A stretch of DNA of 64,000 nucleotides from contig NZ_SMKL01000014.1 in assembly GCF_004348545.1 (NCBI RefSeq), positions 1-64,000 on the forward strand, in the 5' to 3' direction. Below, piece after piece: positions 31,212 to 39,912 of this stretch. The stretch's first letter is position 1. Every line of letters begins with the position of its first letter. Origin of the DNA: Jiangella ureilytica. Its GTDB lineage: Bacteria; Actinomycetota; Actinomycetes; Jiangellales; Jiangellaceae. The notes beneath the pieces were generated by a model, which was not told the DNA's origin, made no database searches, and saw nothing but the letters and a program-made list of their open reading frames with translations. The position numbers and the translations under genes are program-made.

Positions 31212-31394
31212 TCAGTACTCGCGGTCGTCCGGCGTGGGCCCGTACTCGCGGTCCGCGACCACCGAGTACTCCCGGTCGTCCGGCACCGGCCCGTACTCGC
31301 GGTCCGCCACGGCCTGCGCCGCAACGCCGGGAGCGGCGACCGCTCCCAGTAGGGCGGCCGCGGCCGCGATGTGGGGCAGAGTTGTCCGTCGCAT
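31212..31394 (-). CDS. Tiny secreted peptide with DREY repeats
   Basis: A 60-residue protein. MRRTTLPHIAAAAALLGAV begins a clear Sec signal peptide ending near GVAAQA. The mature part is about 32 residues, four copies of a DREY motif arranged as A/D-DREY-G-P/S-V, that is VADREYGPVPDDREY then VVADREYGPTPDDREY: a 15-residue unit repeated twice. It is acidic and tyrosine-rich with no cysteine. AGAGGA sits 7 bases before the ATG at 31394, giving good support for translation. The opposite-strand frame lacks a signal peptide. No homologue is recognised. Possible roles: cell-surface peptide, RiPP-like precursor or metal/protein binder; none is supported by neighbours. Confidence 0.6.
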   Translation of the reverse strand: MRRTTLPHIAAAAALLGAVAAPGVAAQAVADREYGPVPDDREYSVVADREYGPTPDDREY

Positions 31395-31489
31395 GTCCGT
31401 TCCTCTCGATCGGGAGATCTCCTGCCCGACCATTGAGCGACGGCACCGCTTCAGAACGACTTCAGGGATGCTTCACCCGCGACGCCAGA

Positions 31490-32098
31490 TCAGTCGTCGG
31501 TGTGGATGATCTCATCGACGCGGTAGACCAGCAGGTCCTCGTCGGCCACGCCGAACGGGTCCGTGGTGAGCGTCTGCTCGTCCGCCTCGCCGAGCGCCTG
31601 CACCCACACCGTCCCGCCGCGCGGCAGCAGCCCGGCGTCCTCGGCCCGCTCGTCCAGGCCGTCGACGCCGTAGGCGTGCAGCATCTGGTAGAGCGCCCGG
31701 CCGGGGTGCGACACGTCGGCGACGGCGGACTCCTCAGGATCCTGCGGGTACAGCTCGCCGTACGCCTCGCGGCCGGACAGCATGAGCCGGTCGGCGTCGT
31801 CGATCTCGTAGTCGCGGCGGACCAGCACGCCGACCAGTCCCGGATCGGCCTCGAGGTCCTCGAACTCGACGCGCGGCGGCTCCTCGGGGAACTCCCACGG
31901 GGTGACCTCCTCGGTGGCGTCGTACAGCAGGTCGTCGTAGCGGTCGGCGGCGATCCGCAGCGCGTTGTAGGCGGCCTGGACCACCGGATCCGCTTCACCG
32001 GAGCGAGCCAGGCAGGCATTGAGGTGGGCTTCGAGTGCGTCGGTGAGGTCGTCGAGCGCGGCCTGAAGGCGCTCGGCGTCGTGCGGCGGCGTGGTCAC
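31490..32098 (-). CDS. Conserved acidic protein of unknown function
   Basis: A 202-aa cytoplasmic protein with no recognised domain. The N-terminal 60 residues are helical (ERLQAALDDLTDALEAHLNA). The remainder contains VLVRRDYEIDDADRLMLSGR, then ALYQMLHAYGVDGLDE and GGTVWVQALGEADEQTL, and it ends VDEIIHTDD. Strongly acidic. The GTG at 32098 is preferred; an upstream ATG at 32131 would extend into the region shared with the divergent DUF5703 gene. Similar proteins are common in actinobacteria as single genes (recalled). Confidence 0.65.
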   Translation of the reverse strand: MTTPPHDAERLQAALDDLTDALEAHLNACLARSGEADPVVQAAYNALRIAADRYDDLLYDATEEVTPWEFPEEPPRVEFEDLEADPGLVGVLVRRDYEIDDADRLMLSGREAYGELYPQDPEESAVADVSHPGRALYQMLHAYGVDGLDERAEDAGLLPRGGTVWVQALGEADEQTLTTDPFGVADEDLLVYRVDEIIHTDD

Positions 32099-32140
32099 AG
32101 TCGACGACCGTACCCGGTCCGGCCGTGGCAAGATACGTGA

Positions 32141-32371
32141 ATGGAGTGGTCGGTGGCGAGAAGCCTCAATTCACGAGTTGCCCAGGCCACCGAGTACGAG
32201 TTCCGGCACATCTCGCTCCCCCGCACCACCTCTCGGAGCGCGGCCCGCCGCCTGCTGACCCAGCAGGCGGAGCAGGGCCACTGGGAACTCGCTCGGTTGC
32301 GTCTGCACCCCGACGGCACACGCAAGATCGTGCTCCGTCGCAAGATCCTGCGGGTCCGCGCGACGCTCTGA
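32141..32371 (+). CDS. DUF5703 family small basic protein
   Basis: A 76-residue basic protein. The core EYEFRHISLPRTTSRSAARR then LLTQQAEQGHWELARLRLHP and DGTRKIVLRRKILRV is the DUF5703 pattern, found across actinobacteria near the mshC-uppP group. Function is unknown; the charge and size would suit nucleic-acid or ribosome binding (inference). It is divergent from the acidic protein at 32098. Confidence 0.8.
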   Translation: MEWSVARSLNSRVAQATEYEFRHISLPRTTSRSAARRLLTQQAEQGHWELARLRLHPDGTRKIVLRRKILRVRATL

Positions 32372-32402
32372 CCGCCCAGGTCACAGCGCCGCGCGGACAC
32401 CG

Positions 32403-33851
32403 TCAGGCCCGGCGTGCGCGCAGCGCCACCACGGCGCCCGTCAGCAGCAGGCCCATCGCCGCCAGCGCGACGGTGGTGCTGCTGGTACCGGTGTCGGGCA
32501 GCTCCTCGCCGTCACCGCCGGTGTCGTCACCCGCGCCGGTGACCGTCACGACGGTTTCGGCCTCGTAGTCCTCGGAGTAGCCCTCGTAGTGCAGGGCTGC
32601 AACACCGAGCTCGCCGACCGGCGCGTCGTCGTCGAGGCGGACCTGGAACGTCCACTCCTCGACGTCGCCGGGGGCCAGCGAGTCCAGGCGGAGGCACGAG
32701 GCCTCCTGCGGGGTCGGCTGTACGCAGCCCTCGTCGACCCAGGTCATCTCATCGAGGACGTCGAGCCCCTCGACTCCGGTGATGGTGGCGCCGGCCGGCA
32801 CCGCGAGCTCCGCCAGCCGGCCCGTGACGGGGACGACGCCGTTGTTGCGGGCCGTCACGACGATCTCAACGACATCGCCGGCAGCACCCGAGACCGACGG
32901 CGTCGCGGTCACATCGAGCATGCGGAGATCGACGTCGAGGCCGACCGACGTGGCGTCGGCCCCGTCACCGCCGTTGTCGCCGATGACGCGCACCGTGGTG
33001 TCGCCGAGCCCGGTGCTCGGCGCCGACTCCGGCATGCGCATCTGGAAGGTCACCTCGGCGGTGCCCGGAGCGGCCAGCGTCGCGTTGGTGTGGCACTCGA
33101 CGTGCGTGTCGACGACGGCGCAGCCCTCGTCCGGCCGCTCGGTGCCGTCGACCAGCTCGAGCCCGCTCAGGCCGGTGGCAGAGACACCGGTGACGGTGAC
33201 TCCCTGGCCCGGCTGGAAGTCGATGGAAGCGCCGGCCATGGCCGTGTTGCCGACGTTGCGGATGCGCACGGTGTGCTCGAAGTCCGCACCGGGCGGAGCA
33301 GTGATGCCGATCAGCGGGTCGAAGGCGACCTCGAGGTCGACCACGCCCTCGTGCACAGTGACGTCGGCCTCGGCGGTCTCGGACCCGCCCTCGTCGGCGG
33401 TGACGCTGTAGGTGGCGGCGCCGACTACACCCGCGGCGTCGTCGGCGAGTTCGATCTCGAAGATCGTGGTCGTGTTGTCCGTCGTGCCGAGCGTGGCGTT
33501 CGTGTGGCACTCCACCCGCTGCGGGGTGACGAGCGTGCAGCCTTCGTCGGGCCGCTCGGTGCCATCGACGAGGTCCTCGCCCATGATCCCGGCGATCGTC
33601 ACGCCGTCGGGCACGGTGAAGTCGGTGCTGTAGCCGACGACCTCTAGTCCCTGGTTGTTCTCGAGGGAGGCGTGAGCCTCCGTCGTGGAGCCCGCCACTC
33701 CCGAGATCTCCTGGAGAGTGACGCCGAAGTCGATCACGATGTCTTCGGCGGCTGCGGGAACGGCAACACCAAGGGCTGCGGCCCCAGTCATGGCCACACC
33801 GGCCAGTGTGCGGGCCGTAGCCCGCCCGTTGAACCTCAAGGGTCCCCCCAA
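32403..33851 (-). CDS. LPDTG-anchored surface protein with repeated DUF11-like domains
   Basis: A 482-aa cell-wall protein. A signal peptide (ARTLAGVAMTGAAALGVAVP, ending PAAAE) is followed by three Ig-like CARDB/DUF11-type domains and a sorting tail: LPDTG near residue 450, one TM (TTVALAAMGLLLTGAVVAL) and RARRA. The phrase DGTERPDEGC with a downstream VECHTNATL occurs twice almost exactly, and a related WVDEGC occurs in the third domain, so the cysteines probably form intradomain disulfides. The TTG start at 33851 is uncertain; other TTG/GTG starts lie downstream. No sortase gene is nearby. Very acidic. Confidence 0.8.
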   Translation of the reverse strand: MGGPLRFNGRATARTLAGVAMTGAAALGVAVPAAAEDIVIDFGVTLQEISGVAGSTTEAHASLENNQGLEVVGYSTDFTVPDGVTIAGIMGEDLVDGTERPDEGCTLVTPQRVECHTNATLGTTDNTTTIFEIELADDAAGVVGAATYSVTADEGGSETAEADVTVHEGVVDLEVAFDPLIGITAPPGADFEHTVRIRNVGNTAMAGASIDFQPGQGVTVTGVSATGLSGLELVDGTERPDEGCAVVDTHVECHTNATLAAPGTAEVTFQMRMPESAPSTGLGDTTVRVIGDNGGDGADATSVGLDVDLRMLDVTATPSVSGAAGDVVEIVVTARNNGVVPVTGRLAELAVPAGATITGVEGLDVLDEMTWVDEGCVQPTPQEASCLRLDSLAPGDVEEWTFQVRLDDDAPVGELGVAALHYEGYSEDYEAETVVTVTGAGDDTGGDGEELPDTGTSSTTVALAAMGLLLTGAVVALRARRA

Positions 33852-33943
33852 AGTATGTGTGTAGCAGCGCGAAACGTCTGTTTTGCCCGGGGCAGGCTAC
33901 ATCACGGGGAGGTATGACGAGAACAGGTAGAAGCAGATTCTCA

Positions 33944-35302
33944 TCAAGCGAGGTCGAGGAACCGGTCGAGCACCCGCGCCCCGAACCGCAGCCCGTCGAG
34001 CGGCACCCGCTCGTCGACGCCGTGGAACATGCCGGCGAAGTCGAGCTCCGGGGGCAGTCGCAGCGGCGAGAAGCCGAAGTTGCGGATGCCGAGCAGGCTG
34101 AACGCCTTGGCGTCGGTGCCGCCGGACAGGCAGTACGGCACCGGCCGGGCGCCGGGGTCCTCGGCGCGCAGCGCGGCGCTCATGGCGTCGACCAGCGGGC
34201 CGTCGAAGGTGGTTTCGACGGCGATGTCGCGCACCAGGGCCTCGCGCTTGACGTTCGGCCCGAGGATCTCGTCGAGCGTGGCGGCGAACTCCTCCTCCTG
34301 CCCGGGCAGGAAGCGGCCGTCGATGTAGGCCTCGGCGCGGCCGGGAACGACGTTGTGCTTGTAGCCGGCCTTGAGCATGGTCGGGTTGGTGCTGTTGCGC
34401 AGCGTGGCGCCGATGATGCGCCCGACGTTGCCGAGCTCGCCGAGCAGGGCCTCGGGGTCGTCGGGGTCGAACTCGACGCCGAAGGCGTCGCCGGCCTCTT
34501 CGAGGAAGGCGCGCACCGTCGGCGTGAGCCGCACCGGCCACTGGAACCGGCCGATGCGCGCGACCACCTCGGCGAGCTCGGTGACGGCGTTGGCGCTGCT
34601 GACCATGGAGCCGTGGCCGGCCCGCCCCTCGACGGTGAGCTTCATCCAGTCGATGCCCTTCTGGGCGGTCTCGACCAGGTAGAGCCGCAGGTCGTCGTTC
34701 ACGGTGAGGCTGAACCCGCCGACCTCGCTGATGGCCTCGGTGACGCCCTCGAACAGCTCGGGACGGTGGTCGACGGCCCAGTGGGCGCCGAGAACGCCGC
34801 CGGCCTCCTCGTCGGCCAGGAACGCCAGCACGACCGGCCGGGCCGGACGCCGTCCGGTGCGCAGCCGGTCGCGCATGACGGACAGGATCATGGCGTCCAT
34901 GTCCTTCATGTCGACGGCGCCGCGCCCCCACAGGCAGTCGTCGGTGATCTCGCCGGAGAACGGGTCGTGCGTCCAGTCCGATGCATCGGCCGGGACGACG
35001 TCGAGGTGGCCGTGCATGAGCAGCGCGTCGGTGCGGTTCGGGTCGGACCCCTCGACCCGGGCGACGACGGTGGTGCGCCCGGGCTCGGAGTCGAAGACGA
35101 CCGGCTCGAGGCCGGCCTCGGCCAGTTTCTCGGCCACGTACTCGGCGGCCTTGCGCTCGCCCGGGCCGCTGCTGTCGCCGTAGTTCGAGGTGTCGATGCG
35201 CAGCAGGTCGCGGCAGAGGTCGACGACCTCGGCATCGGGAGCGCCGGGCGCGCTGGACGCGCCGGTGGGCGGCTGGCCGGGCGAGGCGGGGGGCGTCGTC
35301 AT
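33944..35302 (-). CDS. M20/M25 family metallopeptidase (DapE/ArgE-like)
   Basis: A 452-aa di-zinc amidohydrolase/peptidase, related to Rv2141c. Metal ligands and general base appear in MHGHLDVVPADASDWTHDPF, GRGAVDMKDMDA and FLADEEAGG. The dimerisation lid follows (KGIDWMKLTVEGRAGHGSM) and the late His is in GGTDAKAFSLLG. Known roles of relatives are dipeptide or N-acyl amino acid hydrolysis; annotation as DapE would be premature because no lysine genes are near. The ATG overlaps the YqeB-like stop (ATGA). Confidence 0.88.
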   Translation of the reverse strand: MTTPPASPGQPPTGASSAPGAPDAEVVDLCRDLLRIDTSNYGDSSGPGERKAAEYVAEKLAEAGLEPVVFDSEPGRTTVVARVEGSDPNRTDALLMHGHLDVVPADASDWTHDPFSGEITDDCLWGRGAVDMKDMDAMILSVMRDRLRTGRRPARPVVLAFLADEEAGGVLGAHWAVDHRPELFEGVTEAISEVGGFSLTVNDDLRLYLVETAQKGIDWMKLTVEGRAGHGSMVSSANAVTELAEVVARIGRFQWPVRLTPTVRAFLEEAGDAFGVEFDPDDPEALLGELGNVGRIIGATLRNSTNPTMLKAGYKHNVVPGRAEAYIDGRFLPGQEEEFAATLDEILGPNVKREALVRDIAVETTFDGPLVDAMSAALRAEDPGARPVPYCLSGGTDAKAFSLLGIRNFGFSPLRLPPELDFAGMFHGVDERVPLDGLRFGARVLDRFLDLA

Positions 35303-35976
35303 CCGCCTATCCTGACACGCCTCCAGTACTGCCGCTTGTCCTGGTCACGGACCACCACGCCCAGCTTGCCGAGCTCGTCGCGCAGTTCGGCGACGTCCTT
35401 CCGGTCGCCCTTCTCCAGCGCCGCCGACCGCGCCCCGAGGACGGCGTTCGCGCCCGCCGGCAGCTCGGGCTCGTCGGGCACCCACCGGCGGAACTCATGG
35501 CGGTACGGGTCACCGTCACGCCGCCACGGGTAGCCCTGCTCGGTGAACGCGGCGGCCAGCCGGTCCGCCGCGAGGTCGGACCTCTCGCGGGCCAGCTCCT
35601 CGCCGGACCGCCCGGCCAGCACGAGCTCCTTTCCGTCGGCGAACACGGCGCTGACGTCGCCGCGCCCGATGGTGCGGCTCTTGCCGTCGCGGGTGAGCGT
35701 GACCTCGTCCGGCCCGACGGCGACGCGAAGCACCTCGCCCTCGGCGGTCAGCGCCAGGACGACGCCGAGCACGACGCCGGCCGCCGCTGCCCCGATGGTG
35801 CCGTGCGGCTGCGGCAGGTCGGCGATCACGCGGGCGAGCCCGATGTTCGGCACCCAGTCGGTGTCGAGGATCCACCGCGCCAGCGGCCGGACCGCGAGCC
35901 CCGCCAGTGCGCCGAGCGCCGGGAGGCCGAGCCACACCAGCACCGCTTCCCAGCGCGGACGGCCGACGACACTCAC
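35299..35976 (-). CDS. YqeB-like membrane protein
   Basis: A 225-aa protein with two hydrophobic segments (about 10-35 and 57-82) and a cytoplasmic C-terminal half containing VGPDEVTLTRDGKSRTIGRG, then FADGKELVLAGRSGEELARE and an ALEKGDRKDVAELRDELGKL helix, ending QYWRRVRIGG. This matches YqeB-type proteins of Streptomyces (recalled). GTG at 35976 overlaps the ABC permease stop (GTGA) and its own stop overlaps the M20 start, so it links the transporter genes to the peptidase gene in one transcript. Role unknown. Confidence 0.75.
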   Translation of the reverse strand: MSVVGRPRWEAVLVWLGLPALGALAGLAVRPLARWILDTDWVPNIGLARVIADLPQPHGTIGAAAAGVVLGVVLALTAEGEVLRVAVGPDEVTLTRDGKSRTIGRGDVSAVFADGKELVLAGRSGEELARERSDLAADRLAAAFTEQGYPWRRDGDPYRHEFRRWVPDEPELPAGANAVLGARSAALEKGDRKDVAELRDELGKLGVVVRDQDKRQYWRRVRIGG

Positions 35977-36761
35977 TTGATCTCCGAGCGCAGCACCCGC
36001 CACGTGCCGAGGGCCAGCGGCACCGCCAGCCACAGCGCGAGCGAGGTGCCCAGCCGGCCCCAGGCCTCCGCGGTGAGGTCGCCGTCGAGCAGCGGCATCG
36101 TGGTGGTGGTGAGGTCGAGCCACCGGGCGGGGGTCTCGATCGCGGAGATCGTGCTGCCCAGGATGGTCCACACGGTGGGCAACACGAAGTAGAGGACGAT
36201 GGCCAGCGGCGTGCTGAGCAGCGCCAGGCCGAACGCGGTGCCGACCAGCACGTTGACGACCTGGAACAGCAGCACCCGGCCGACCCCCTCGGCGCCGAAC
36301 TCCCAGCGGGCGTTCGCGTCGGTGACCAGCGGCGCGACGACGTTGGCCAGTGCGGCCCAGGCGAGGCTCGCGACCACGGCGCCGGCGGCCATGAGGACGG
36401 CGGCCGAGAGCTTGGCCAGGATGACCCGCTCCCGCCGCGGCTCCAGCGCGAACGTGCTCAGCGTGGTCCGCTGCGACCACTCGCCGGTGACGGCCATGAT
36501 GCCGACCACCGGCAGCAGGATGCCGACCGGCAGCTGGGCACCGCCGAAGAAGTCGGCGAAGTTGCGGTCCTCCGCGCTGCCGGTGAACATCTGCACGATC
36601 ACCATGCCGAGGGCCACCAAGGCGATGATCGCGAGCAGCCAGAAGCCGGCCCGGGTGTCGGTGGCCTTGCGCAGTTCGACGGCGGTGAGCCGCGCGAGCG
36701 ACGGGCGGGCGGTGCGGACTGGCCGGTGCGTTCCGGCCGCGGGCGTGGCGAGGGCGGACAT
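35973..36761 (-). CDS. ABC-2 type transporter permease
   Basis: A 262-aa permease with about six TM segments: WLLAIIALVALGMVIVQMF near residue 45, an extracytoplasmic loop with FTGSAEDRNFADFF, LPVGILLPVVGIMAVTGEWS, and others to the C-terminus. It resembles drug/lantibiotic-type permeases (ABC2_membrane_4). Its start lies exactly at the stop of the ATPase, making an ATPase-permease pair. The substrate is unknown; the divergent histidine kinase gene hints at control by the two-component pair at 37865. Confidence 0.85.
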   Translation of the reverse strand: MSALATPAAGTHRPVRTARPSLARLTAVELRKATDTRAGFWLLAIIALVALGMVIVQMFTGSAEDRNFADFFGGAQLPVGILLPVVGIMAVTGEWSQRTTLSTFALEPRRERVILAKLSAAVLMAAGAVVASLAWAALANVVAPLVTDANARWEFGAEGVGRVLLFQVVNVLVGTAFGLALLSTPLAIVLYFVLPTVWTILGSTISAIETPARWLDLTTTTMPLLDGDLTAEAWGRLGTSLALWLAVPLALGTWRVLRSEIK

Positions 36762-37732
36762 CAGGAGGCTTCCTTCTGCGAGGCGACGGTGGCCGCGCCG
36801 GCCCCGACGGTTCCCGCTGGCGCGTGGCCCGGCGGCCGGCTGCCATCGTGGGAGTCGTGGGACGAGGTCAGGCGGAGGAACATCTCTTCGAGGCCGCCGG
36901 AGTCGGCCGGGCGCAGCTCGAGCAGGACGGCGCCCGCGGCGAGGGCCGCGCGTCCCACGGTCTCGGCGTCGCCGGCGACGCTGAAGCCGCCGTCGCGGGT
37001 CGGCTGCACCGACAGCCCGGCCTCGGCGAGCGCCTTCTCGAGCGGCGCGGGGTCGAGCGAGCGGACGTAGAGGCCGCCGGCGTGCAGCAGCTCGTCCTTG
37101 CCGCCGTCGGCGACGATGCGCCCGCTGCCGATGACCACCAGGTGGTCGGCCACGGCCTCGACCTCGCGCAGCAGGTGCGACGACAGCATGACGGTGCCGC
37201 CGCGGTCGGCGAAGTCGCGGAGCACGCCGCGCATCCAGAAGATGCCCTCGGGGTCGAGGCCGTTCGCCGGCTCGTCCAGCATCAGCACCGTCGGGTCGCC
37301 GAGCAGCGCGTGCGCCAGGCCGAGCCGCTGCCGCATGCCCAGGGAGTAGTTGCCGACGCGGCGCTTCTCGGCCGCGCCGTGCAGGCCGACCAGCTCGAGC
37401 ATGGCGTCGACGCGCTTCTGCCCGACGCCGAGCAGCTGCGCCGACAGCGACAGGATCTCGCGGCCCGTGCGCCCGGAGTGCTGGGCGGACGCGTCCAGCA
37501 GCACGCCGATGTGCCGGCCCGGGTTGGGCAGGTCGCGGAAGGCGACGCCGTTGACGGTGGTGCGGCCGGACGTGGGCGGGGTGAGTCCGCTGATCATCCG
37601 CATCGTGGTGGACTTCCCCGCGCCGTTCGGGCCGAGGAAGCCGGTGACGGTGCCGGGGACGCAGGTGAACGAGACGTCGTTCACGGCGGTGAAGGCGCCG
37701 TACCGCTTCGTCAGGTGCTCGACAGTGATCAT
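36761..37732 (-). CDS. ABC transporter ATP-binding protein (drug/lantibiotic type)
   Basis: A 323-aa ATPase. Walker A is GPNGAGKST, the signature is YSLGMRQRLGLA and Walker B is LMLDEPANGLDPEG, with switch His in SSHLLREVE. The C-terminal 100 residues (LYVRSLDPAPLEKALAE, then GLEEMFLRLT) are the accessory domain of CcmA/BcrA-like exporters. MITVEHLTKRYG at 37732 is the normal start. With the permease it forms an efflux unit for an unidentified compound. Confidence 0.9.
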   Translation of the reverse strand: MITVEHLTKRYGAFTAVNDVSFTCVPGTVTGFLGPNGAGKSTTMRMISGLTPPTSGRTTVNGVAFRDLPNPGRHIGVLLDASAQHSGRTGREILSLSAQLLGVGQKRVDAMLELVGLHGAAEKRRVGNYSLGMRQRLGLAHALLGDPTVLMLDEPANGLDPEGIFWMRGVLRDFADRGGTVMLSSHLLREVEAVADHLVVIGSGRIVADGGKDELLHAGGLYVRSLDPAPLEKALAEAGLSVQPTRDGGFSVAGDAETVGRAALAAGAVLLELRPADSGGLEEMFLRLTSSHDSHDGSRPPGHAPAGTVGAGAATVASQKEAS

Positions 37733-37864
37733 GGCATCCACTCTGGCCGCGCCACCCGGCCCGCCGCGTCGCCCCGAAGGCTGCCGAGCCGCGACCTTGG
37801 TCTAGGTCCCGATCGACCTTGGTCGCTACCCGCCGGCGCCGATCGGCTCGTAGCGTGGTGTCCC

Positions 37865-39133
37865 ATGACGACCCCTGCCGTGCCGCCGGCGACCAGCCCG
37901 GAGCTGCCGGCGCTGCTCCCGGGGATGCTGCGGGTCGACCCCGACGACGCCGACCCGGCCCGCCGCGGCCGGGTCCGCCGGTCGGTGCGCGACTGGATCG
38001 TCGACACGCTGTGCTTCGTCGTCGCGATCCTCATCGGCCTGATGACCTACGACAGCGCGATGCAGAACGACCCGCCGGAACTGGTGCAGCTGATCGACCT
38101 GATCGTCGGCGCGCTGGCCTGCGTGAGCCTGTGGTGGCGGCGACGGTGGCCGGTGCAGCTCGCCGTCGTGGTGGCGCTGCTCGCGGTCGGCGTGTCCTCG
38201 GCTGCGGGCGCCGGGATCGTCATGCTGTTCACCGTCGCGGTGCATCGCCGGTGGCCGATCGCGGCGGCGGTCGCGGCGGTCAACCTCGGCACGGCGCTGG
38301 CCTTCTACGGCGTCTACCCCGACCCCGTCCTGGCGTTCCGCTGGATCGTCCTGCTGTCCGCGTCGGTCGTCGCCGCGGTCACGCTGTGGGGCATGCTGGT
38401 GCGCTCGCGCCGGCAGCTGGTGCTGTCGCTGCGCGAGCGGGCGCACCAGGCCGAGGCCGAGGCGGCGCTGCGGGTCGAGCGGGCCCGGCACCTCGAGCGC
38501 GAGCGCATCGCCCGCGAGATGCATGACGTCCTGGCGCACCGGATCTCACTGCTCAGCGTGCACGCCGGTGCGCTGGAGTACCGCCCCGACGCACCGCGGG
38601 CCGACGTCGCGAACGCCGCGGGCGTCATTCGGGCCAGTGCGCACCAGGCACTGCAGGACCTGCGCGAGATCATCGGCGTTCTGCGGGCGCCGTCGTCCGA
38701 CGACGACCCCGACCGGCCGCAGCCCATGCTCGCGCAGCTGCCCGCGCTGGTCGAGGAGTCGCGGCAGGCCGGCATGCGGGTCAGCGTCGTCGACGAGCTG
38801 ACCGGAGACGACGGCGCCGAGCCGCCGCCCGCCGTCGCCCGCTGCGCCTACCGCGTCGTCCAGGAGGCGCTCACCAACGTGCGCAAGCACGCTCGCGGCA
38901 CGGGCGTCTGCGTCACGCTGACCGGCGGGCCCGGCGGCGGGCTGGCCGTCGAGGTGCGCAACCGGATGCCCGTCGGATCGGCCGGACGGGCCACCCCGCC
39001 CGAGATCCCGGGCACCGGAACCGGGCTGATCGGACTGGCCGAACGGGTCGGGCTGGCGGGCGGGATGCTGGAGCACGGAATCACCCGTGACGGCGACTTC
39101 CGCGTGCACGCCTGGCTACCGTGGCCCGCATGA
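37865..39133 (+). CDS. NarL-type sensor histidine kinase
   Basis: A 422-aa membrane kinase. An acidic N-terminal tail is followed by five or six TM segments (residues about 45-180) and a long linker helix. The phospho-His is H220 in IAREMHDVLAHRISLLSVHA, followed by a GHKL domain with [13 protein letters not shown] and GTGTGLIGLAER. It is co-translated with its regulator (ATGA at 39130) and divergent from the ABC transporter, a typical drug-sensing layout. ATG at 37865 follows the 130-bp shared promoter region. Confidence 0.9.
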   Translation: MTTPAVPPATSPELPALLPGMLRVDPDDADPARRGRVRRSVRDWIVDTLCFVVAILIGLMTYDSAMQNDPPELVQLIDLIVGALACVSLWWRRRWPVQLAVVVALLAVGVSSAAGAGIVMLFTVAVHRRWPIAAAVAAVNLGTALAFYGVYPDPVLAFRWIVLLSASVVAAVTLWGMLVRSRRQLVLSLRERAHQAEAEAALRVERARHLERERIAREMHDVLAHRISLLSVHAGALEYRPDAPRADVANAAGVIRASAHQALQDLREIIGVLRAPSSDDDPDRPQPMLAQLPALVEESRQAGMRVSVVDELTGDDGAEPPPAVARCAYRVVQEALTNVRKHARGTGVCVTLTGGPGGGLAVEVRNRMPVGSAGRATPPEIPGTGTGLIGLAERVGLAGGMLEHGITRDGDFRVHAWLPWPA

Positions 39134-39804
39134 CGTCCGAACCGCAGACGACCGTCACCAGGGTTCTCATCGTCGACGACGACGCACTCGTCCGCGCCGG
39201 GCTGTCCATGATGCTCGCCGGCGCGCCCGACCTCGAGATCGTCGGCGAGGCGGCCGACGGCGCCGACGTGCCGGCCATGGTCGAGTCGGCGCGGCCCGAC
39301 GTCGTGCTCATGGACATCCGCATGCCCCGCGTCGACGGCCTGGCGGCGACGCAGACGCTGCGCAAGCGGGCCGAGCCGCCCGAGATCGTCATCCTCACGA
39401 CCTTCGACACCGACGACCACGTGCTGCGCGCGCTGCGGGCCGGCGCCACCGGCTTCCTGCTCAAGGACACCCCGCCGGCCGAGATCGTGACGGCGGTCCG
39501 GCGCGCGGCCGCGGGCGAGCCGATCCTGTCGCCGTCGGTCACCCGGCAGCTCATCGACCACGTCACCGACGGCGACGACGGCGGCCGCTCCCATCAGGCG
39601 CGCGGACAGCTCGGGGAGCTGTCCGATCGCGAGCTCGAGGTGGCGGTCGCGATCGCGCACGGCAAGTCCAACGCCGAGATCAGCGCCGAGCTGTTCATGA
39701 GCGTCGCGACGGTGAAGGCGCACGTCTCGCGGGTGCTGACGAAGCTCGGGCTCAACAACCGGGTCCAGATCGCGCTGCTGGTCCACGACGCGGGGCTGGT
39801 CTGA
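39130..39804 (+). CDS. NarL/LuxR-type response regulator
   Basis: A 224-aa regulator. The receiver has phospho-acceptor D62 in LMDIRMPRVDG and LKDTPPAEIV, and the LuxR helix-turn-helix is LSDRELEVAVAIAHGKSN then AEISAELFMSVATVKAHVSR. Partner of the kinase immediately upstream. A GTG at 39121 is an alternative start. It probably controls the divergent ABC operon, but no operator was recognised. Confidence 0.92.
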   Translation: MTSEPQTTVTRVLIVDDDALVRAGLSMMLAGAPDLEIVGEAADGADVPAMVESARPDVVLMDIRMPRVDGLAATQTLRKRAEPPEIVILTTFDTDDHVLRALRAGATGFLLKDTPPAEIVTAVRRAAAGEPILSPSVTRQLIDHVTDGDDGGRSHQARGQLGELSDRELEVAVAIAHGKSNAEISAELFMSVATVKAHVSRVLTKLGLNNRVQIALLVHDAGLV

Positions 39805-39912
39805 CGGGGAGGCTCACGCGTGGCGAGCCCGGCCACGTGCTCGGCACGGCAGAGCGTCGCTCGGATGCCTGTTTCGTCGCGATATCGAGGGCGGTCAGCC
39901 TTGCCAGGGCGG

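Noticed and set aside
31198-31509. Plus-strand frame with SRSSG/YSRSAT repeats
   Set aside because: It is the antisense of the DREY peptide; the minus strand has the signal peptide and ribosome site, this one has neither.
33944-35302. Naming the M20 peptidase dapE
   Set aside because: M20 enzymes are too similar for a firm substrate call and no lysine or arginine pathway genes adjoin.
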